Assembly: GCF_047807365.1 (NCBI RefSeq) | Contig: NZ_JBLOUI010000031.1 | Location: 1-29,330 of the forward strand | Origin: Peptacetobacter sp900539645 | GTDB lineage: Bacteria; Bacillota; Clostridia; Peptostreptococcales; Peptostreptococcaceae | Reading direction: 5' to 3' | Length of the DNA: 29,330 bases | Shown here: piece by piece, positions 1 through 8,701 of the stretch | Layout: each line of letters opens with the position of its first letter | Position numbering within the stretch: the first letter of the stretch is position 1 | Notes under the pieces: model-generated | Database searches by the model: none | The model's input: only the letters and a program-made list of their open reading frames with translations | Told to the model about the DNA's origin: nothing | Translations under genes and position numbers: made by a program

Positions 1-113
<113 letters not shown>

Positions 114-244
114 AAAATAATTTCTGCGAAATCATATCGCCAACGAATTTCTCGCTAATGCTCAAAACTCCGTTGATCAAATTTTCGCTTTGTTTAAAAT
201 CCGCTCAGATGTTATCTCAAAATATCTGGCATGGTTTGTATGGC

Positions 245-265
245 GTTCGAACTATTTGTTCGAAC
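245..265. repeat. Tandem GTTCGAAC palindromes in the rRNA leader
   Basis: The 8-base palindrome GTTCGAAC occurs twice with a 5-base spacer (TATTT). The transcript can therefore fold an 8-bp hairpin. It lies in the rRNA leader between the boxA-like site and the 16S 5' end, where processing stems are usual. The function is not known from the sequence. Confidence 0.6.
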
Positions 266-280
266 TAAATATATCTGCTG

Positions 281-299
281 TTCAGTTTTCAAAGTTCAT
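281..299 (-). promoter_or_regulatory. boxA-like antitermination site in the rRNA leader
   Basis: The minus strand reads GAACTTTGAAAACTGAA. This resembles the boxA sequence (CTTTGAAAACT) found in Firmicute rRNA leaders, where NusB and S10 bind to support antitermination. It sits between the promoter and the 16S 5' end, as expected. The call rests on motif similarity and position only. Confidence 0.5.
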
Positions 300-353
300 T
301 TAAAACTTTCGTTTTGTTTTTTATTTTCTTGCCCTCTCTCAAGGACAAGTATT

Positions 354-382
354 ATATTATCATCTTTGGCATTTTACGTCAA
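354..382 (-). promoter_or_regulatory. rRNA operon promoter
   Basis: On the minus strand there is a -35 box TTGACG (377-382), a 17-base spacer and a -10 box TAATAT (354-359). This sits about 240 bases before the 16S 5' end, a normal distance for an rRNA leader. The surrounding 390-530 stretch towards the acetyltransferase gene is very AT-rich and shows no other feature. Confidence 0.7.
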
Positions 383-531
383 CACTTTTTTTAATTTTTT
401 TCTATTTTTTATTTTAATTTTGTGGAATGCTATTCTAAACAACAACTAAACAACATAAGAATGCTAGTATTTTCAACACTATCAAATAAAAAATATAATT
501 ATTATTTTTAAAAAATCATTACTTTATTTTT

Positions 532-1035
532 CTAGAAAAGTTTCTCATACGCTACTCTTTCTGCTCCATCTTCAAGAAGAATTATCCCACAATACTCAAA
601 ACCATTTTTTTCTAATAATCCTCTCATCACGAAATTCTCCTCATGAGTATCTATTTTTATACTACTATATCCTAATTCTTTGCATTTATCCTCAGAAAAT
701 TTCATTATCTTATGAGAAAGTCCCTGTCCTTTAAATTCATTGCTAACAGCAACTCTATGTACAACACCATATTTTCTATCGCTTAACCATTCTCCTTCAT
801 AAATTTTATCATATGTACTTTCTCCTCTAAAAGAAATTGCTGCTGTACCAACTATCTCACCGTCTATTAACATAACATAACTCTCATCCGCAGAAATATC
901 CCCTTTTAAATTATCTTCATTAGGATAACCGTCCTGCCACTGATCTATACCCTTACTCTTAAAATACTCCTGCGCTTCTTTTATAATTCTCATTATTTCT
1001 GGTATATCTTCAACTTTAGATTTTCTAAATTCCAT
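532..1035 (-). CDS. GNAT family N-acetyltransferase
   Basis: This 167-residue protein matches the single-domain GNAT fold, in which an acetyl group passes from acetyl-CoA to an amine. The acetyl-CoA binding motif A is visible as HRVAVSNEFKGQGLSHKIM (about residues 93-111), with the Q/RxxGxG/A turn carried by FKGQGLS. The N-terminus (FRKSKVEDIPEIMRIIKEA) is typical of the family's first strand and helix. The substrate cannot be told from the sequence. An AGAGG sequence lies close before the ATG. The gene is divergent from the LysR gene across 376 bases, so the regulator may control it; that is inference. I see no clear terminator after it. Confidence 0.9.
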   Translation of the reverse strand: MEFRKSKVEDIPEIMRIIKEAQEYFKSKGIDQWQDGYPNEDNLKGDISADESYVMLIDGEIVGTAAISFRGESTYDKIYEGEWLSDRKYGVVHRVAVSNEFKGQGLSHKIMKFSEDKCKELGYSSIKIDTHEENFVMRGLLEKNGFEYCGIILLEDGAERVAYEKLF

Positions 1036-1306
1036 AATCCTCTTTAATCTCCCCTCAAAAAATAACTTTTTCTTCTAACTAAATATAAATAAAATTAGTC
1101 TTTACTATCAAAAATAATATTAAAATAAATTATATCAAAATTTTTCTATAAATTGCATTTAATTTTTCTAAAATAAATAAAAATATTATACAGTACACTT
1201 CCATACTCACCCATAATTATAAATTTATTTTATAATCTAATTTACTGCTTTTATTATTTCATAAATTTTTCTTATTTTATAATCTCAGACACATTGCAAT
1301 TCCAAC

Positions 1307-1336
1307 AGTATAGATTATACTATACGGGGGTATAGT
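1307..1336. promoter_or_regulatory. Overlapping palindromes, candidate LysR-type operator
   Basis: Two perfect palindromes overlap here. AGTATA-GAT-TATACT spans 1307-1321 and ACTATAC-GGGG-GTATAGT spans 1319-1336. They lie 76-105 bases before the LysR start codon, in the gap between it and the divergent acetyltransferase gene. LysR-type regulators usually bind such dyads (T-N11-A) next to their own promoter. The remainder of the gap (1036-1306) is AT-rich and I see nothing else firm in it. Confidence 0.55.
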
Positions 1337-1411
1337 TATTATCTATAAAATTATTTTATCTACATATGTTAAAATATTTTCGTAATAAAGTGATAGAAAA
1401 GGTGAGAACTA

Positions 1412-2272
1412 ATGAAAATAGAAAAATTATATTATTTTGAAAGCGCTGCTAGACAAAAAAGTTTTACAAAAGCTGCAAGTGAATGCCTTGTAGCTCAACC
1501 TGCTATAAGTCATAGCATAAAAAGTTTAGAATCTGAACTTGGGTTTGATGTCTTTGTAAGAGACAAAAAAAATATCTCTCTAACACCACAGGGCGAGGTC
1601 TTTTATAACGACGTTGTTAAAATCCTAGATAAATATGACAAAGCTGTAGAAAAAGCGAGAGATTTCTCTAACTATATAAACAAAAAAATAATAATAGGTC
1701 TATATGGATTTAGCGCTACAATTCCTATGGTACCTATCTTAAAAGAATTCAAACAAAATTTCCCAGAAATAGAATTAATATTCAAAAGATGCCATAACAC
1801 TAGTTGTTTTGAATCTATATATTCTGGAGAATGTGACATAATCATATCTTACTGCTGCCCAGATGAATTCGCATACGATGATATATACTTTAAACCTTTG
1901 TCAGAAGACTCTTTACTACTTGCAGTACCACCAGAGTCTAATCTAGCTGATAAAGAATATATATCTACCAGAGACCTTTTAAATGCGGATAGAAACATGC
2001 ACATCTTAGATACATACGAAAACCACATAAGAAGCTTTGTATCTATACCTTATGAAAAACTAAAAATAGAAACAGATGTAGAACTTCTTCACTTCTCTGG
2101 TTTTCTAAATAGAGATATAATATTTACCACACAATCAGAAATGGACTTCTTCCACGAATCTGACTACATAATAAAAGAAATTAAGAACATTAGTTCAAAA
2201 GCAATACATGGAATTTTTTACAAAAAGAACAATCTCAACCCATTAGTTCATGAATTTGTAAATACACTTTAA
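1412..2272 (+). CDS. LysR family transcriptional regulator
   Basis: This is a 286-residue LysR-type regulator of usual length. The N-terminal winged helix-turn-helix (about residues 1-60) is clear: LYYFESAARQKSFTKAASE, then LVAQPAISHSIKSLESELG and VFVRDKKNISLTPQGEVFY. The rest (about 90-286) is the periplasmic-binding-protein-like effector domain, beginning KKIIIGLYGFSATIPMVPIL. The ligand is unknown. The start ATG follows AAAGGTGAG at good spacing. Two overlapping palindromes upstream suggest autoregulation, and possibly control of the divergent acetyltransferase gene. A shared terminator at 2348-2381 separates it from the convergent SEC-C gene. Confidence 0.92.
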   Translation: MKIEKLYYFESAARQKSFTKAASECLVAQPAISHSIKSLESELGFDVFVRDKKNISLTPQGEVFYNDVVKILDKYDKAVEKARDFSNYINKKIIIGLYGFSATIPMVPILKEFKQNFPEIELIFKRCHNTSCFESIYSGECDIIISYCCPDEFAYDDIYFKPLSEDSLLLAVPPESNLADKEYISTRDLLNADRNMHILDTYENHIRSFVSIPYEKLKIETDVELLHFSGFLNRDIIFTTQSEMDFFHESDYIIKEIKNISSKAIHGIFYKKNNLNPLVHEFVNTL

Positions 2273-2347
2273 AGACACTTTCTTTTATAAAATACAACCT
2301 TGGATACGCATTCCCATAATCCTATATTTATAATAAAAATTTTTCAT

Positions 2348-2381
2348 AAAAAAAGCCACGATTAAAAATCGAGGCTTTTTT
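2348..2381. terminator. Bidirectional intrinsic terminator
   Basis: A stem of GCC/GGC and CGATT/AATCG with one mismatch is flanked by a run of A on the left and a run of T on the right. It can therefore stop transcription from both the LysR gene (plus) and the SEC-C gene (minus). Confidence 0.85.
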
Positions 2382-2395
2382 ACTATCTCTAAATA

Positions 2396-2899
2396 CTAAG
2401 CATTTTTACCACAGCATTTTTTGTATTTTTTACCACTTCCACATGGACATGGATCATTTCTTCCAACTTTGTGTTCTTTAACTATAGTTTTGCTTTTTTT
2501 GTATTTTTTGTGTAATTCTTTTCTTGTTTCAGCAGAAAGTATACCATCCCATTCAGGTAAAGTGTATAACCATTCAGCTTCAACAGCACACATATTGTAG
2601 AATAATTTTTCCCAGTCTATTTTTATAGATACTTCTCCATCAACTTCTATAGCATCTAGGTCTAGATCTTCTTTTAAACTTTCGCTTATTCCATCTATGA
2701 ATCCCATGAAGTACTCTGGAGATGTTTCATATTTAGTTGCTAAATCAGCAACTTTTCCTTCTACAGTTTCAGTTTTTTCTTCTAATATTTTTCTGTATAT
2801 GTCTCTCTCAACGTTTAAATAATCTTTCCAGAATTCTATTTCAGCTTCCTGGTTTTCGTGAGTTTCACTAAGTTTTTTCCATGCATCATATAAACTCAT
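2396..2899 (-). CDS. SEC-C motif protein
   Basis: This 167-residue protein ends in a classic SEC-C zinc-binding motif, NDPCPCGSGKKYKKCC (about residues 148-163), with the CxCx8CC cysteine pattern. The same motif ends many SecA proteins and is also found on unrelated proteins as a zinc-binding or recruitment module. The N-terminal 140 residues are mainly helical, charged and not recognised. The gene starts at an ATG with a strong AGGAGG site. It lies just before (transcriptionally upstream of) no obvious partner, as the next minus-strand genes end 55 bases behind it. A link to protein export is not shown here. Confidence 0.85.
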   Translation of the reverse strand: MSLYDAWKKLSETHENQEAEIEFWKDYLNVERDIYRKILEEKTETVEGKVADLATKYETSPEYFMGFIDGISESLKEDLDLDAIEVDGEVSIKIDWEKLFYNMCAVEAEWLYTLPEWDGILSAETRKELHKKYKKSKTIVKEHKVGRNDPCPCGSGKKYKKCCGKNA

Positions 2900-2953
2900 T
2901 GTAATTTCCTCCTAAAATAATCTCGTCTTATAAAAGACTTTCATTCAAATCTA

Positions 2954-3661
2954 CTATATTATATCATAATTGAACAGTTCTTTTAATACTTTTATCGCTT
3001 TATCTTGTTCAATAAAGTACGGACTTGTGGCTATTGTAATAACATTAGCTCCTTTAATAAGCTCCTGTATCCTATCAAACCTATCAGAAAAAGGTATATA
3101 ATCCATATCCCTTGAGAATATATCTAAATCTATATCTAACACATACTCTCCTACTACCTCTTCCTTCAAACTATAAGAACTGTCCATTATTATAAGCTCT
3201 GAAAAAATTCCATGCTCCATTGCAGGCTTAATAAAACTTCCCACATTAAGCACTTCATTTGTATATCTAAATACATCGTCTAAATCGTCTACATCTACAT
3301 CATAATTAGGCGGAACTCTAGTATCCTTGTGCTGATCCACATGCACTAAAGTACACCCTCTATTAAAAAGACCTTCCTTAAGGCACTTCATCCAGAAGTA
3401 AAACGAATGGTTATGATTGTCGAAAATATACACTCTCTTTCCATCTTCAGTGTCCATTCTAACCATATTTTCTATACCATAAGCCTTAAACTCTGTATCC
3501 TCATCTATCTCATTAAAAACAATCTCTGTACCTTCCCTTACATCATCCAAATCTCCTTTTATAAGCTTTGGTACAAAAATCTTCTTATTCTCCCTTTCTT
3601 CAAAGGAAAAAATATTATTTCCAACTGGTTTTTCTATAAAAAATCCATTATATCTTTCCAT
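2954..3661 (-). CDS. UPF0489 family protein (arginase-like fold)
   Basis: This protein of about 235 residues matches the UPF0489 family, related to human C5orf22 and thought to share the arginase/deacetylase fold. Seen directly are the motifs FDNHNHSFYFW, LVHVDQHKDTR and YVLDIDLDIFSRD. Their Asp and His residues are placed as metal ligands in that fold. No activity is established for the family to my knowledge. I prefer the ATG at 3661 (MERYNGFF); a TTG three codons earlier is possible but would lie very close to the AAAGGA site. The gene follows the pseudouridine synthase gene by 22 bases, so the two are probably cotranscribed. Confidence 0.75.
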   Translation of the reverse strand: MERYNGFFIEKPVGNNIFSFEERENKKIFVPKLIKGDLDDVREGTEIVFNEIDEDTEFKAYGIENMVRMDTEDGKRVYIFDNHNHSFYFWMKCLKEGLFNRGCTLVHVDQHKDTRVPPNYDVDVDDLDDVFRYTNEVLNVGSFIKPAMEHGIFSELIIMDSSYSLKEEVVGEYVLDIDLDIFSRDMDYIPFSDRFDRIQELIKGANVITIATSPYFIEQDKAIKVLKELFNYDII

Positions 3662-3683
3662 ACTATCCAATCATCCTTTCGAA

Positions 3684-4364
3684 CTACTTATCAAAAACAT
3701 TCCATGGATATTCTTTTGGTGGCTCACAGACAAACTCCATCTTCTCTTTAGTAACAGGATGAACTATCTCAATCTTATAAGACCAAAGCGCTATCTGCTG
3801 ACCTACCTTGCTATTTTTACCATATCTCTGATCACCAACAAGAGGATTGTTTCTTGAAGCAAACTGAACTCTAATCTGATGTGGTCTACCAGTCTTTAAA
3901 TCTATCTGAACTAGACTCATCTTATCCTTAAATGCTAGAGTTTCGTAGCTAAGCTCAGCGTACTTAGAATCCTTATGGCTTTCAGAAACCACACTGACCA
4001 TATTAGTTTTCTTATTCTTATAAAGATAATCTTTTAAAGTATCACTCTGTTTTCTCATCTTTCCATTGATAACAGCTCTATAAGTCTTTTTAAACGTCTT
4101 ATTTCTAACCTGCTCAGAAAGTCTTGATGCTGCCTTAGAAGTCTTGGCAAATACCATCGCTCCTCCAACAGGTCTATCAAGTCTATGAACTAACCCTAAA
4201 TAAACATTCCCCGGCTTATTATACTTTTCTTTAAGATATGCCTTTAATAGATTAACCATATCCTTATCATTTGTATTATCGCCCTGAGAAAGAATATTTA
4301 CAGGCTTTTCAACTACTAAAAGATGATTATCTTCATAAAGTACATTTATATTTACACTAGACAA
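3684..4364 (-). CDS. RluA family RNA pseudouridine synthase
   Basis: The 226-residue protein is a RluA-type synthase that converts uridine to pseudouridine in rRNA or tRNA. The catalytic aspartate lies in the motif LVHRLDRPVGGAMVFAKT (about residues 63-80). The family's KTYRAVI and LKTGRPHQIRVQFA blocks follow in order. It has no N-terminal S4 domain, so it is one of the short forms, and the exact target is not predictable. The likely start is a TTG at 4364, just 3 bases after the stop of the methyltransferase gene, whose last codons supply a GGGAG ribosome binding site. This tight junction indicates cotranscription of two RNA-modifying enzymes. Confidence 0.9.
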   Translation of the reverse strand: MSSVNINVLYEDNHLLVVEKPVNILSQGDNTNDKDMVNLLKAYLKEKYNKPGNVYLGLVHRLDRPVGGAMVFAKTSKAASRLSEQVRNKTFKKTYRAVINGKMRKQSDTLKDYLYKNKKTNMVSVVSESHKDSKYAELSYETLAFKDKMSLVQIDLKTGRPHQIRVQFASRNNPLVGDQRYGKNSKVGQQIALWSYKIEIVHPVTKEKMEFVCEPPKEYPWNVFDK

Positions 4365-4367
4365 AGA

Positions 4368-5237
4368 CTATCTCTCCCATCTACCAAATATACCACAAGG
4401 AAGTATTTTACCATCTCTAGATGCTGGTATTCCAACTTCTCCACCGTATATCTGTCCACCTTTTACTTTCTTTCCTATAGTAGTAGAAAGTACGTTTTCA
4501 AGTACTATTGGAGAAAATCCTGTAGTATAAGAGTTTATTAAGAAGAATAATGGATCATCAGATAATACACCCATACATAATTCAACGAAATCGTATAATT
4601 TATCTTCTATTTTCCATACTTCACCTTTTGGTCCTCTTCCGTATGAAGGTGGGTCCATTATTATAGCATCGTATTTTCTTCCTCTTCTTATTTCTCTTTC
4701 AACGAATTTAACAACATCATCTACTATAAATCTTACTGTCTGATTCTGAAGTCCAGATAATGCTATATTATCTTTTGCCCAGTTTACCATACCTTTTGCT
4801 GCATCAACGTGGCAAACTTCTGCCCCAGCTGAAGCACAAGCAACAGTTGCTCCACCAGTATATGCAAATAAATTTAAAACCTTTATAGGTCTTTTTGCTT
4901 TCTTTATTTTATCTATCATCCAATCCCAGTTTGCTGCCTGTTCTGGGAAAAGACCTGTGTGTTTAAATCCTGTAGGTCTTATATTGAATTTTAAATTCTT
5001 GTAATTTATTGTCCAACTTTCTGGATATTTTTTCTTCTGCTCCCAAGAACCTCCACCTCTATTACTTCTGTGGTAGTGTCCGTGTGGATTTTTCCATAAT
5101 GACCATTCTTTTTCCATTGGCCAAACAACCTGTGGGTCTGGTCTTCTAAGGACGATATCTCCCCATCTCTCTAGCTTCTCTCCGTTACCCATGTCTATAA
5201 GCTCATAATCTTTCCAACTATCTGCTAAAATTAACAT
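4368..5237 (-). CDS. Class I SAM-dependent methyltransferase, RlmI/RlmK-like
   Basis: This 289-residue enzyme has a Rossmann-fold methyltransferase domain of the type found in 23S rRNA cytosine methyltransferases (RlmI/RlmK-like). Motif I is KVLNLFAYTGGATVACASAG (about residues 119-138), followed by the acidic end of strand 2 (VCHVDAAKG). The catalytic-type motif DAIIMDPPSYGRGPKGE (about 190-206) carries DPPSYG. It lacks the N-terminal PUA domain of E. coli RlmI, so its target may differ. The start ATG follows GAAGGAGGAA. It heads a short minus-strand unit with the pseudouridine synthase and UPF0489 genes, which points to RNA modification as the shared theme. Confidence 0.85.
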   Translation of the reverse strand: MLILADSWKDYELIDMGNGEKLERWGDIVLRRPDPQVVWPMEKEWSLWKNPHGHYHRSNRGGGSWEQKKKYPESWTINYKNLKFNIRPTGFKHTGLFPEQAANWDWMIDKIKKAKRPIKVLNLFAYTGGATVACASAGAEVCHVDAAKGMVNWAKDNIALSGLQNQTVRFIVDDVVKFVEREIRRGRKYDAIIMDPPSYGRGPKGEVWKIEDKLYDFVELCMGVLSDDPLFFLINSYTTGFSPIVLENVLSTTIGKKVKGGQIYGGEVGIPASRDGKILPCGIFGRWER

Positions 5238-5374
5238 CTTTTCCTCCTTCTCTCTTATCTAATTAAATTTATATTTCTTAAAATATTTTCCATCTCATTT
5301 TTTAACCTAATTATTAATTATATCATACACATACAACCATTTGCACTACTTTATCTCGCCAATTACATATAAAT

Positions 5375-5408
5375 AAAAAAGAGCTAACCGAAATGATTAG
5401 CTCTTTTT
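5375..5408. terminator. Intrinsic terminator after carB
   Basis: A near-perfect stem, AAAAAGAGCTAA with TTAGCTCTTTTT, closes a 9-base loop and ends in a T run on either strand. It lies 18 bases after the carB stop codon and ends the pyrF-carA-carB unit. Confidence 0.9.
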
Positions 5409-5425
5409 ATCTCAATTGTTTTAAA

Positions 5426-8400
5426 TTATATTTCTGATATGTTATAAACTTTTAGCGTATCTTTATCTATATGCTGTTTCTTAACGTCTACCATTGCTTT
5501 TAATGTATCAAGAGAAGTCATAACTTCTGTAGAGAATTCTATAGCAGTTCTTCTTATCTTGAATCCATCTCTATTAGAGTCGTTACCTTTTGTAGGAGTA
5601 TTTATAACCATATCTACCTGTTTATTTCTTATCGCGTCAAGTATATTTGGTCTAGCTTCTTCTACTCTATTTACAGTTTCAACTTCTATTCCGTTTTCTC
5701 TTAATGCTTTAGCTGTTCCTTCTGTAGCCATGAAAGTATATCCAAGTTCTTTCATATCTTTAGCTATTTCTATGAACTCTTCTTTATCGTGGTTGTTTAT
5801 TGTAGCAAGTACGCAACCTCTTTCATCAGCTATACCTTTACCAGCTGCAAGGAATCCTTTGTATAATGCTTCTTCTAAGTTAGCACCTACTCCAAGAACT
5901 TCCCCTGTTGATTTCATTTCAGGCCCTAGTGATACTTCAACCTGAGCAAGTTTTGCCATTGAGAATACTGGTACTTTAACAGAAACTATATCTGGAGTTT
6001 TGTATACTCCTGTTCCGTATCCAAGATCTTTTAATTTAGCACCTAACATACATTTAGTTGCAAGGTCTACTATTGGCACACCTGAAACTTTTGATATATA
6101 TGGTACAGTTCTACTTGCTCTTGGGTTAACTTCTATTATGTATAATTCATTCTGGAATTCTATGAACTGGATGTTAACCATACCTATAACATTTAGGTCT
6201 AAAGCTATTTTTTTAGTGTAGTCTAATATTTTTTCTTTTATTCTGTCAGATATATTCTGGCTTGGGTACATTGTTATACTGTCTCCTGAGTGAACCCCTG
6301 CTCTTTCAAGGTGTTCCATTATACCAGGTATTAATATATCTTCTTTATCGCATATAGCGTCAACTTCTATTTCTCTACCAGTTAAGTATTTATCTATAAG
6401 AACTGGGTTTTTGCTATCTCTTTCGAATGCTGCTTCTAAGTACTGAACTAATCTAGCTTCATCGTAAGTTATTTCCATACCCTGTCCACCAAGTACGTAT
6501 GATGGTCTAACAAGTACTGGGAATCCTAAGTTGTGAGCAACTTCAAGACCTTCTTCAACAGTCCATACACCTCTACCTTTTGGTCTATTTATGTCTAATC
6601 TTTCTAGTAATTCATCGAATTTTTCTCTATCTTCAGCTGCATCTATATCTTCGAAATCAGTACCTAATATTGGTATATGTTTTTCGTGAAGGAATTTAGC
6701 TAGTTTTATAGCAGTCTGTCCACCGAACTGAAGTATAACTCCATCTGGATTTTCTTTTTCTATTATGTTAAGAACTTCTTCTTCTGTTAATGGTTCGAAG
6801 TATAATTTATCAGAAGTATCGAAGTCTGTTGATACAGTTTCAGGGTTGTTGTTTATTATTATTGTTTCTATTCCCTGTTTTCTTAATGATTTAACACAGT
6901 GAACTGAGCAGTAGTCGAATTCTATACCCTGTCCTATTCTTATTGGACCAGATCCAAGAACTATAACTTTTTTCTTATCGCTTACTGTTGCTTCATCGTA
7001 TTCTTCATAAGTTGAGTAGTAGTATGGAGATAATGCATCTACTTCTCCAGCACATGTATCAACCATTTTGTAAGCTGGTTTTATATTGTAAAGCATTCTC
7101 AATTCGTATAATTGTTCTGGGTTTATTTTCATTAAGTCAGATATACCTTTATCAGAGAATCCTTTTTTCTTTAATTCAAGAAGATATTCTTTAGTAAGGT
7201 CTTCTATTTTCATACCTTTTAATTTTTCTTCCTGTTCAACTATCCATTTGAATCTATCTAAGAACCATTTATCCATCTTAGTTATCTGTTCTATCATTTC
7301 AACTTTGTAGCCTCTTCTTATCATTTCAGCTATGTCGAATAATCTTTCATCATCTGGAACAACTACTCTAGCTTTTAATTCTTCTAGAGATCTCTGTTCT
7401 GATGGTGCATGAACTAATGAATATTTTCCTATTTCTAGAGATCTTATACCTTTAAGTATAGCTGCTTCAAAGTTGCTTCCTATACTCATTATTTCTCCAG
7501 TAGCCATCATCTTAGTTCCTAATCTCTTATCAGCTTTTTTAAATTTATCGAAAGGCCATTTTGGTATTTTAGCAACTACATAGTCTACACTTGGTTCGAA
7601 ACAAGCTTTAGTCTTTTTAGTTACTGCATTTTCTATTTCATCTAATGTATATCCAAGAGCTATCTTAGCAGAAACTTTTGCTATTGGATAACCAGTTGCT
7701 TTTGAAGCTAGTGCTGATGATCTTGAAACCCTTGGGTTTATTTCTATAACAGCGTATTCGAAGCTATCTGGGTTAAGTGCGAACTGTACGTTACATCCTC
7801 CCTGAACTTCTACTGCATTTAATATATCAAGAGATGCTTTTTTAAGCATTGCACATTCTTTAGCACTTAATGTCTGAGTTGGAGCAACAACTATACTGTC
7901 TCCTGTATGAACACCAACAGGGTCAACATTTTCCATATTACATATAACTATGCTGTTTCCTATGCTATCTCTCATTACTTCGTATTCTATTTCTTTCCAA
8001 CCTTTTATACTTTTTTCTAAAAGTACCTGGCTAACTGGGCTTAGCTGTAAACCGTGAACTAATATTTCTTTTAATTCTTCTTCGTTTTCAGCTATACCAC
8101 CACCAGTTCCTCCTAGTGTATAAGCTGGTCTAACTACTAATGGGTAACCTATTTTATTTGCATAAGCTAAACCATCTTCAAGAGTAGTTACTATATCACT
8201 TTCTATAACTGGCTGATTTATTTCTTTCATTACTTCTCTGAATATATCTCTATCTTCACCTTTTTTGATAGATTCAACAGAAGTACCTATTACTTTAACT
8301 CCGTATTTATCAAGTATTCCACTTTCGTATAATTCAACAGCTAAGTTAAGTCCTGTCTGTCCACCCATTCCTGCAAGTAAACTGTCTGGTCTTTCTTTTT

Positions 8401-8635
8401 CTATTATTTTTTCTATGAATTCTAAAGTAAGTGGTTCTATATATATTTTGTCTGCTATTTCTTTATCTGTCATTATTGTAGCTGGGTTAGAGTTTATTAA
8501 TACAACTTCTATCCCTTCTTCTTTTAAAGCCTGACAAGCCTGAGTTCCAGAATAGTCGAACTCTGCAGCCTGTCCTATTATTATAGGTCCTGACCCAAGT
8601 ACTAATGTTTTCTTTATACTGTCTATTTTAGGCAT
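5426..8635 (-). CDS. carB: Carbamoyl phosphate synthase large subunit
   Basis: This 1069-residue protein is a full-length CarB. It makes carbamoyl phosphate from bicarbonate, ammonia and two ATP, for pyrimidine and arginine synthesis. Both homologous halves are present. The first opens KTLVLGSGPIIIGQAAEFDY and the second KKVIVLGSGPIRIGQGIEFD (near residue 557), each with an ATP-grasp domain. The conserved EVNPRASRTVPYISK and EINPRVSRSSALASK blocks are intact. The C-terminal 130 residues form an MGS-like allosteric domain. The start ATG follows AAAGGAGAG. It lies 66 bases after carA. CarB looks normal, in contrast to its partner CarA, which has lost its glutaminase residues. Confidence 0.97.
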   Translation of the reverse strand: MPKIDSIKKTLVLGSGPIIIGQAAEFDYSGTQACQALKEEGIEVVLINSNPATIMTDKEIADKIYIEPLTLEFIEKIIEKERPDSLLAGMGGQTGLNLAVELYESGILDKYGVKVIGTSVESIKKGEDRDIFREVMKEINQPVIESDIVTTLEDGLAYANKIGYPLVVRPAYTLGGTGGGIAENEEELKEILVHGLQLSPVSQVLLEKSIKGWKEIEYEVMRDSIGNSIVICNMENVDPVGVHTGDSIVVAPTQTLSAKECAMLKKASLDILNAVEVQGGCNVQFALNPDSFEYAVIEINPRVSRSSALASKATGYPIAKVSAKIALGYTLDEIENAVTKKTKACFEPSVDYVVAKIPKWPFDKFKKADKRLGTKMMATGEIMSIGSNFEAAILKGIRSLEIGKYSLVHAPSEQRSLEELKARVVVPDDERLFDIAEMIRRGYKVEMIEQITKMDKWFLDRFKWIVEQEEKLKGMKIEDLTKEYLLELKKKGFSDKGISDLMKINPEQLYELRMLYNIKPAYKMVDTCAGEVDALSPYYYSTYEEYDEATVSDKKKVIVLGSGPIRIGQGIEFDYCSVHCVKSLRKQGIETIIINNNPETVSTDFDTSDKLYFEPLTEEEVLNIIEKENPDGVILQFGGQTAIKLAKFLHEKHIPILGTDFEDIDAAEDREKFDELLERLDINRPKGRGVWTVEEGLEVAHNLGFPVLVRPSYVLGGQGMEITYDEARLVQYLEAAFERDSKNPVLIDKYLTGREIEVDAICDKEDILIPGIMEHLERAGVHSGDSITMYPSQNISDRIKEKILDYTKKIALDLNVIGMVNIQFIEFQNELYIIEVNPRASRTVPYISKVSGVPIVDLATKCMLGAKLKDLGYGTGVYKTPDIVSVKVPVFSMAKLAQVEVSLGPEMKSTGEVLGVGANLEEALYKGFLAAGKGIADERGCVLATINNHDKEEFIEIAKDMKELGYTFMATEGTAKALRENGIEVETVNRVEEARPNILDAIRNKQVDMVINTPTKGNDSNRDGFKIRRTAIEFSTEVMTSLDTLKAMVDVKKQHIDKDTLKVYNISEI

Positions 8636-8701
8636 AACATTCTCTCCTTTAATCCGTTTTATTTTTCTTAATCTATATCGTTTCTATTATAATTTTATCT
8701 A

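Noticed and set aside
231..449. Plus-strand reading frame of 72 codons in the rRNA leader
   Set aside because: It is antisense to the rRNA promoter and leader and is rich in Phe and Leu only because the region is AT-rich. No ribosome site supports it.
3407..3751. Plus-strand reading frame of 114 codons opposite the UPF0489 and RluA-type genes
   Set aside because: It lies antisense to two well-supported conserved genes, has no recognisable domain and no convincing ribosome site.
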